This document shows, in pieces, positions 56,453-64,000 of a stretch of 64,000 nucleotides of DNA. The number at the start of each line of letters is the position of its first letter. Within the stretch, counting starts at the first letter, position 1. The stretch lies in assembly GCF_042453785.1 (NCBI RefSeq), contig NC_091677.1:33339001-33403000 (forward strand). Direction: 5' to 3'. The DNA comes from Malus domestica. Taxonomy: Eukaryota > Streptophyta > Magnoliopsida > Rosales > Rosaceae. A program made the translations under genes and the position numbers. The notes beneath the pieces were generated by a model. It was given only the letters and a program-made list of their open reading frames with translations, had not been told where the DNA came from and made no database searches.

Positions 56453-59169
56453 ATGGCTTCATCTTCTTCTTCTTATAGTTTTAAGAGCAGTTGGGTGCAA
56501 AGGTTCGTCCCCTTCTTCGTTGCGGTCTGGCTTTTCTTTAGCTATGATTGCCATGGAATAATTGGAGCAAATGCAGCCACAGCGCCTGTGAAAGTGAATG
56601 GCAATACTTCAAAGGTGGTAGACGCAATTAATTTCCATGTATACTATGGACAGACTTTCAAAGTCATCAAGAATTCCATTGACGGCAAGAGCTACCTTCT
56701 CATCCAGGTACCTTTTTCTTCTTCATATAATCCTCTATACATCCCTACTACTACACTACAGAGGGCTGCAGGTTAATTTGTCATTCTTCAGAATACATAA
56801 GAATATAATTAATTAAATAGTTTTACTTCTTGGAAATCATACTTAGAAGCTCCCAAATATATTTTAGCTTCCTTATTTGCTTAGCAAAAGAACCATGCTT
56901 TGCTGCTTAAAGAAGAGCAAGTGTTTAAATAATAAAAAATAATCAAAAGTGTTTAAATAATTGAAATTAGAAACCATGATTCAACACTGGTTCATTTGTG
57001 ATAGAGTTTCAGCAGCACTTAGTGCTCTCGTATCGTATTTCTCTACAATACAAACACTCGCATAGTTAAGAATCTACTAACAATATCCTTAATTTATCAA
57101 ATGCAGAACAATACGAGGATGGCAGCAAGGACAAAATATTGTACCTCGAGGATCAAATCATTTGTTATCCCATTATCAAATTATTCAATCGATGCCGATT
57201 ATTTTCCAGGTATTATTGATTTCTACGGACTCCGTATTTTTGTGTGTATGGGAAAATTTAAAACAAATTGTGTGTATGGGCACGCCACTTGTACTAAAGC
57301 AAGTAAGGATGATGAAATTACTCCCAAAATTAAACTAGCACCTAACCCTTATGTGGGTCGAATTTTTTTTGTTTTTGAACAACGATATTATCTATATTAA
57401 CGAAGTGGGAGAGTGGGATGTGGGTTGAAAATTAATGCAAGGAAGAGATATCTCCGCGTAAATCATGTTCATGTCCGGCAGGGATGATTCCTTTACCAGG
57501 CTAGTGTATTCTCCACGTTACACGTGATGGACTCACGTAAAACGATACATTGGGCCATACAAAGCCCAAAAGTCATGAACTAGTTGAATTCCCAAAAAAG
57601 CTTAGCCATGCAAAGCCCAGAAGAGATGAATAAGGCAAGAGGGGTAGCCATCCCTACAATCATGGCTCAGACATAGGCTACGAGCACCAATGTTGTTAAG
57701 AGTCGTCCCTGAATGGGACTCCTAATTGGTGCCCCTCATCACGTCTCTCATAGTCAACCGTTGTTGGCTAAATGGGCGGGATTACGGGGGGTTTGAACTA
57801 ATTATTTGGGGAGCTTCACGCGTTCCCTAATAAATCATCTTCAAGGTCATGTCTACCCCTATGTAAAAACATGACCATTTCCATGAAACCTATAACATGA
57901 GATTCATTCTTCCTAAAGTCAAGTCTAACTTAAGCATTGGAGAGCCTTTGGCTCACACCACACCAGTGTGACAACGTTTCATTTGTTTTTTCTTTATTGG
58001 TTATAGAGACACCATAGTAGTTATTCGTTCCCCACGGTACCAAGAAACCAGTTTTTCCTGCAAGTCAACAGTAACCATTTTTCTGTTTTGCACATTTTTA
58101 TATTTTATGATCTTTTGTCTTTAATTCAAGCTAACTTTTAATCCCCTTCTAAATATCTTCTTGTAAAATTGCAGTTTCCTTTTTCGAGGTGAGGATTGCC
58201 AGCTCCAATAAGGCGTAATTCTCATACAATTTCTAAATATCTTGTATCAATTTCATTTTTTGTTCTTTTTGCTTTATTTTCTGTACCAATATTAATTTTG
58301 TTATGCAGCTCCTAGGATTACTGGGGAGCTTGAAGGGCATTACATCAAACTCTGTGGCTTCTCAATGTGTTTTGAAATTGTATGAAGCTGGAGAAATTGA
58401 TTTGATTCCCAAAGGTGAGCCAGAACAAGTAGCAAAATTTGCAGCACATTTCATTACCAACATTGACCAACCACAGGCTTGCAATTTTGTCTCTTTTGTT
58501 CCTTATGGAGAGGATAACCCTTTGCAGGTAAGCACGTCATGTATGTATGTAACATTACATGTTCAAGTTTTCCTATGATTCATATATGCTATGGTATTAC
58601 TCTTCATTTTGTTAAATGAGATCCTAATTAAGTACGATTAATTCTCCCACTCGCTCAAATAGAGATGTTAAGAAAAAAAACTTGCAAGAATAATAGTTGA
58701 AAAAATAGGCATTGTTATCAAGTTATATAGGAAAGGGTGAGATAATAAAAAAACCAAAAGAAACACTAATGTTAAATAAAGCAAACATTATCAATTTATC
58801 ATGGTGATTATATATCTTTTCTCAAGCATATATCGTGGAAATTAGTTTGTCCTCAAAATTTTATGTATTTTTTTTGGTTTTTTAAGAGTAATTAAGCGAT
58901 TTTTCTTTCAATCCAATCAAATTTGTAGCAAATATGAATGAATGGGCGAGCAGGCCAATAAAACTTCCTGCAGGTAAATCCACTTAAGAAAAACTCCAAG
59001 GAAGGAAAAAGAGGGCGGGCAGGCCAACATTCCTAAATCAAGGAAAGAAAAGAAAACAGCTAAATGCTAATATCTGATTTTTCTGTGTTCTTGATAGAGA
59101 GCAGAGTGGATCAAGTTCTTGGGAGTGTTTGCGAACGTTGAGAGCAGAGCAAATCAAGTATATGATGCA
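56453..59169 (+). CDS. Secreted or membrane protein of unknown function, 3' part not seen
   Basis: Five exons with GT/AG borders join in one frame: 56453-56707, 57107-57209, 58175-58188, 58309-58527, 59098-59169 (663 bp, 221 codons). Exon 3 is only 14 nt. The N-terminus has a hydrophobic stretch (about 17-30) like a signal peptide or anchor. Conserved-looking text includes [55 protein letters not shown] and [24 protein letters not shown] recall a plant family with this text, of unknown function and perhaps related to periplasmic-binding-type proteins, but cannot name it firmly. The family continues beyond this point; no further exon is found before a copia element at 59530. The donor after exon 5 (GCA/GTAAGT) is intact, so the rest may lie beyond the window. 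Confidence 0.75.
57210..58174. other. Intron 2 of unknown gene, nothing further recognised
   Basis: A 965 bp intron. The middle (57420-57960) is less AT-rich than the flanks and may be an inserted repeat, but no terminal repeats or target duplication were found. Confidence 0.45.
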
Positions 59170-59529
59170 GTAAGTATGATAAATACCGTTCTCTTTACAG
59201 TCAATAAGAAACTACTGTATGTACACTGCAAAAATAGTTCATCTCCTTTCAATTTCTTTATATTTTTCATATTCCTTTTAAAATAACAGGTCATTACTTC
59301 TTAACTTCTAGAAACCAAGATACTTTCTGTAAGCTCTAAACGTGCAGGAAAACCCTAAGAAGTAAAACAATGAACTTTACTAACTATATATAAGCTTAAG
59401 ATATATTAGGATAAAAATTAAATTAAATATTAAAATAGCTATTTTGTGACGACTTCATCCTAGTCAAAGACCCCATCATCGTATGCACCAATAAGACCAC
59501 CAAAAGTCTTTGTGGCACTACACAGAAGT
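59170..59529. other. Gap between exon 5 and copia element
   Basis: Intron-like AT-rich sequence beginning with a good donor. No exon of the upstream gene was recognised in it. Confidence 0.5.
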
Positions 59530-59782
59530 TGTTGATTTTCAAAGTATGTTTTGTATTTTCATCATAATATCATTACAATTGTACAACAATATATAAGGAG
59601 ATTGACTTTTTGATTTACACCACAAAGGTGGCTTAGGGAAGACAACCGACCAAATGGTTTAGGGAAGACAAGCTCCTTGAATTAAGGAGTTGACACAAAG
59701 TTGATTGACACAAAGTTGTGATTGACACAAAGTTGACACAAGGTTGATTGACACAAAGTTGATTGACACAAAGTTTCTTCCA
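59530..59782 (-). repeat. 3' LTR of copia element
   Basis: On the plus strand it runs from TGTTGATTTTC to CTTCCA (TG...CA), 253 bp, next to the purine-rich GAGGGGGCGTAT. It contains five copies of a TTGATTGACACAAAG-type unit (59690-59776). The second LTR is outside the window, so the boundaries rest on the TG/CA ends and tract only. Confidence 0.6.
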
Positions 59783-59792
59783 ATACGCCCCC

Positions 59793-61276
59793 TCAAGCTA
59801 GATCCAGGAGGTTTATGGATCCAAGCTTGGACAGAAGTCGCTGAAACTGATGAGAAGCCAAAGGCTTTGTGAAGATGTCGGCCAGTTGGTTGAAGCTTCT
59901 TGTATAGTGTGTCTGAATCACCTGCGATTGCACCTGTTCCCTAATGTAATGGTTGTCAACTTCAATGTGTTTCGTTCGCTCGTGAAACACTGGGTTTGAT
60001 GCTATATGCATGGCTGCCTGATTGTCACAAAATAAGGATATAGGAAGAGTTGTAGGAACACCTAAATCACACAGAAGTCCCTTGAGCCAAATCAACTCAC
60101 ACGCAGTTGAAGCCATGGCACGATACTCAACTTCGACACTTGACCTGGCTATAACAGTTTGCTTCTTACTTTTCCATGTGACCAAGTTTCCACCGACAAA
60201 GGTATAGTAGCCAGTTGTGGACTTGCGATCGATGGCATTCCCCACCCAATTAGCATCGCAATATCCCATGATTTGTGTGTTGTCATTCTTCTGCATGAGG
60301 ATTCCACGACCCACAGATCCTTTTAAGTAGCGTAAGATCCTTTTAACAAGGGTCAAATGCTCAAGAGTCGGGGAGTGCATGAATTGGCTCACAAGACTTA
60401 CAGAATATGTGATGTCGGGTCTAATGATTGTTAGGTAGATTAACTTACCCACCAATCACTGATAATGGTTGATATCCGTGAGTGGCGTGCCCTTCAAGCT
60501 AGGTTTGTGCTTGCTGTCGAGATGAGTAATGGCCGGTTTAGCATCGCTTATGTTGGCTTCCTTGAGCAAATCCAAGACATACTTTCTTTGGTTAAGAAAC
60601 AGCCTCTTGTGCGAGGTTGCCACTTCTATACCAAGGAAGTACTTCAATATCCCAAGGTCTTTAATTGCAAACCTTTGTCTGAGGGACTATTTGAGGTTGA
60701 GGATCTTGTCAGCATTATCACCCGTAATTATCAGATCATCAACATAGATCAGCACAACCAATTTTCCCACAGCTCATGTGCGAACAAATAGTGATGAATC
60801 GGCATTGCTGTTTATGAAACCAACACTAGTGAGAACTGAGCTTAGTTTGGCATACCAAGCTCATGGAGACTGTTTCAGGCCATAAATGGATTTGTGCAAT
60901 TTTCACACCAAATTTTGTTCATTGCTTTGAGGATGCCCTGGTGGCAATTTCATATAGACCTCTTCTTTGAGATCTCCGTGCAAGAATGCATTCTTCACAT
61001 CCATTTGGTATATGGACCATCCCTTGTTTACTGCCATGGACAATAGCACTCTCAAGGTGTTCATTTGGCAACAAGTGCAAACGTTTCTTTGTAATCCACC
61101 TCGTATGTTTGAGTGAATCCCCGAGCTACCAATCTTGCTTTATGCCTCTCAATTGATCCATCTGACTTGAATTTGAGTTTATAAATCCATTTGCAACCCA
61201 CAGCTTTCTTGCCTATGGCAAGTTTGGTGATACGCCAGGTGTTGTGTTGATCTAGAGCTTTAAGTTCTTCTTGCAT
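59793..61276 (-). pseudogene. Copia reverse transcriptase and RNase H, broken
   Basis: Segments in order on the minus strand: WRITKLAIGKKAVGCKWIYK and ARLVARGFTQ (61061-61276); then KYFLGIEVA (60456-60647); then GKLIYLTIIRPDITYSV and RNase H with GYCDANWVG and LFCDNQAAMHIASNPVFHER (59793-60455). A stop at about 60456 separates the last two where the family continues without interruption. The stretch 60660-61060, which should carry the YVDD region, is shifted between frames. Confidence 0.85.
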
Positions 61277-61908
61277 TGCTTCCTTCCAAACCTCTTGGTT
61301 GTTGGCCTCATGGAAATTCTAAGGCTCATTGTAACTTGATATGGTGCTTAGGAATGTAGCATGGGCTGGTGTCACTCTTGTACGACACACATTGGGAGAT
61401 GGGATGTGTGGGTTTGTAGATGACAAAGTCTTGAAGTCTTGTGGGAGTTTTCCTAACACGCATTGGATTGTGTCGAGGAGCAGGAAGAGTTGTCTCACAC
61501 TCGTTCACATTTTGGACCGTATTGTGAGGGTCATCTTGATTATCACCATTTTCATGTCGTGTACCATCAGAGTGAGACACTTCATTGCTACTTTCATTGA
61601 GAGATGCATCAATGTTGACATGACTGGGATCTTGTTGTTAAGGAGCCTCAAGTTCGATTCTTGGTAGTGGGAACACATCCAAGATGTCATCCTCTTGACT
61701 TGTGATTTCATGTGACTTGCTGAAAAAAAGGATTAGTTTCATGGAATCAAACATCTTTGGACACAATCAATCTTCTTAGTTGAGGCTTATAACACTTATA
61801 TCTTTTTTTTGTCTATGAATAAACAAGAAAAATACATTTAACAGCTCTACGATCCAATTTATCTCGGTGATGAGATTGAATATGCACAAAACATATGCAG
61901 CCAAAAAC

Positions 61909-62565
61909 TCAAAGGTGTGAGAGATCAATTTTACTTCCTTTCATGACCTCTAGGGGAGACTTGAAATCCAAGACTCGGCTGGGTAATCTATTGATGATAT
62001 AAGCAGCTGCCATAACCCCTTGGGACCAAAATTTCTTTGGTACATTCATTTGTAGCATTAGTGCTCTTGTTTTTTCAAGTAAGTCACAGTTTTTGCGTTC
62101 GGCTACACCATTTTGTTGAGGTGTGCCAACACAACTTGTTTGATGCATGATGCCATGAGTGCTTAAATATTGTTTCATGATATGGGACATATATTCGGTG
62201 CCATTGTCAGACCTTAAGGTTTGAATTTGAGAGGAGAAATGGTTTTTAACAAGGTTATGAAAGTCCTTAAATACTTCCATAACTTCATTCTTAGACTTTA
62301 GAAGATACAACCACGTGACTCAAGAGAAATCATCAACAAAGATCACAAAATACTTATAACCATTAAAAGATTCACTAGTTGGTCCCCATACATCTGAATG
62401 AACTAGTTTAAAACACTTACTAGCCCTGGACAAGGAAAAGTTAAAAGATAATCTAGTGGCCTTAGACAAGTGGCATGTTTCACATGAAATAGCATCCTTC
62501 CCTAAGTTTGGAAATAAAGTTGACAAAATGGGTGGAGAATGGTGAGCTAAACGTTGATGCCACAA
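61909..62565 (-). pseudogene. Copia integrase, broken
   Basis: 62565-62320 encodes the zinc-finger end (CETCHLSKA), LVHSDVWGPT and FVDDFS. A stop follows, then 62310-61909 encodes LRSDNGTEYMS and GTPQQNGVAERKN with the catalytic Glu. The DDE residues are present, but a TGA lies just after FVDDFS. The stretch 61277-61908 towards RT is riddled with shifts. Confidence 0.85.
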
Positions 62566-62682
62566 TTGATTATCTTGAATGAGATTGAACTTGGCTTGGA
62601 ATCCTCTGGGATTGCTTTTTGATATGTAATAGAGACCTTCTAAATAAAACCCTTCACCAATCGTCTTCTTGGTGGCACAATC

Positions 62683-63450
62683 CTAAAAGATGACATTGTG
62701 AGGAGAAAATATAGCTAAGCAATTCAAGGTATTTGTGATCTTTCCCACAGATAGAAGTTGAAATGGGAAGGAAGGTACATACAAAGCCATTGATTCAATT
62801 TCATCTGACATTATTTTTATTTTTTCCTTTCCTAAAACCTTTACACTTTCACCATTTGCAATTGAAACTTGGGAAGGATTAGTGAATTTTTCAAACTTTT
62901 GAGACTTAGACACATGGTTAGTCATATGATCTGTGGCACCCGAATCTACAACCCAAAAATCATGCAACATATTTATTTTAAGAGCAGTTTTAAAGGCTTT
63001 CATGATACCTTGCATGTTCTCTTGGGGTACGGGTTTCGTGTCTGCCAAGAAACCCGCAAACTTGCCGAGCAATGTCGTCGTGTTCCCTTTTCCTATGCTG
63101 TCTGCACGGTCAATTCCAGCCTCTCCTTTCTTGCCTTGAATGTAAGACATAAACTCATTCATGAGTTCAGTTGGATTCGCTGTGAAGTTCTTGAATTGAT
63201 CAGACCCATTAGAGTTGGAGGCAGACGCATGATTTGCTCGATGTGTAGTACGATTCACCCTTTGTAAACCCTTGTTGTCCTTCATGAAGTCAGGCTTTAA
63301 TTCTGGGTGTAAAATCCAGCATGTGTCTTTAACATGACCTATATTGTTGCAGTGTTGACACTTCAAGTTCGAATGTTTTCCTTTGTACTTTCTCTCGTTG
63401 GTTAGATAGACCCTAGCCTCAGGTACACTGGCCATTATACCCATGTTCAT
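62683..63450 (-). pseudogene. Copia nucleocapsid and protease, broken
   Basis: A CX2CX4HX4C knuckle (CQHCNNIGHVKDTCW) is followed by the aspartic protease DSGATDHMT. The frame is closed by a stop at about 62682, before the integrase zinc-finger region. Confidence 0.8.
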
Positions 63451-63461
63451 GACTTTCCTCC

Positions 63462-63992
63462 TTACTTCTTCACGTTGGATTGTTGCACATACACTGGTGA
63501 AGGAAGTTCAGTGTTCATGAGTATGTGACATCGTAAATCTTCATACGTTGAATCGAGACTGGACAAGAGGCGAAATATCTTGTCTTCTTCTGCTTTCTTT
63601 CGTAGCAATGCTGCATCGGTTGTATGAGGGCGATAAATTTCCAACTCATTCCACATGTTTTTCATGCTTCCTAGGAGTTGCACAAACGGCTTGCCGTCTT
63701 GTTGCAGATCGGAGATGTCCTTCTTTAATTGGAAAACCCTTGCAGCATTGTTCTGGCTGTCATACATTTCGTTGACCGCCTCCCATAGCTGGTATGAAGA
63801 TTCAGAGTAACTGAATATTTCAGTTAATTTCCGTTCCATGGAATTCAGGAGCCATGACATAACTAGCTGATCCTTGTTAAGCCAGGATTCATAGGTTGGT
63901 GAGGAAGCATCAGGTATTTTGATGCTTCCATTTATGAACCCTAACTTGGACCTTCCACATAGAGCCAGAGGCACTGCTCTCGACCAAGGCAA
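63462..63992 (-). pseudogene. Copia gag, cut by window end
   Basis: The gag core begins at WSRAVPLALCGRSKLGFI and continues through a SYQLWEAVNEMY region, characteristic of copia-type gag. The 5' end lies at or beyond 64000. A frameshift at about 63459 separates it from the nucleocapsid part. Confidence 0.8.
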
Positions 63993-64000
63993 GTAATTAA

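Larger units (their letters stand above)
59530..64000 (-). mobile_element. Decayed Ty1/copia retrotransposon, 3' part
   Basis: On the minus strand the order gag, protease, integrase, RT, RNase H is that of Ty1/copia. The 3' LTR is 59530-59782 and the 5' part runs off the window. Several in-frame stops and frameshifts make it non-functional. It lies in the transcription unit, or just downstream of the visible exons, of the upstream gene. Confidence 0.9.

Overview
This window is eudicot plant nuclear DNA. Long AT-rich spacers, introns, GST, expansin and NAC genes, and Ty1/copia, Ty3/gypsy, hAT and Mutator-type elements all point that way. Several repeat idioms resemble what I remember from Rosaceae (apple/pear), but the species call is an inference. 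There are no bacterial features.

Four genes look intact: an EXPA13-type alpha-expansin (22505-24523, +), an AXY9-like PC-esterase/acetyltransferase-like protein (26637-27746, -), a tau-class glutathione S-transferase (30804-31870, +) and a six-exon NAC045/NAC086-like transcription factor with hydrophobic C-terminal segments (50893-55019, +). A fifth gene of unknown function (56453-59169, +) has five visible exons, one of only 14 nt, and is followed by a decayed copia element before its expected 3' exons. From memory, EXPA13, AXY9 and NAC045 are consecutive genes in Arabidopsis (At3g03220, At3g03210, At3g03200), with GSTF11 next (At3g03190). The window therefore looks like a conserved gene block stretched by transposons; a GSTF pseudogene (3429-4918) lies at its other side.

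Layout: 1-3200 holds old direct repeats and a copia integrase relic split by a 1 kb foldback Mutator-like element. 3230-4918 holds GSTF relics. 6349-17715 is a tandem array of ten ~0.7 kb units, each carrying the same minus-strand exon-like fragment resembling the C-terminus of an F-box-associated protein. One unit is split by a 2.3 kb LTR-like element and another by a 2.15 kb hAT element that carries a dehydroascorbate reductase exon. 17716-22300 is repeat-derived spacer with a Mutator-type MITE, a SINE-like unit and a decayed third copy of the LTR-like family. 22505-31870 is the gene-rich part with several MITEs. 32482-36252 holds a second hAT-like element and a second LTR-like element.

36611-49186 is a complete 12.6 kb Ty3/gypsy Tat-type retrotransposon on the minus strand. 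Its 513 bp LTRs appear identical, it has a 5 bp target duplication, and gag and pol are separated by one in-frame UAG. A long 3' region carries an antisense extra ORF and tandem repeats. It sits inside an older MITE. 59530-64000 is the 3' part of a decayed copia element running off the window.

The protein-coding genes do not form an operon-like system. EXPA13 and AXY9 both act on the cell wall but are transcribed towards each other with 2.1 kb between them. The less ordinary signals are the exon-fragment array, the DHAR-carrying hAT element, the retrotransposon's antisense ORF and UAG junction, and the 14-nt microexon.
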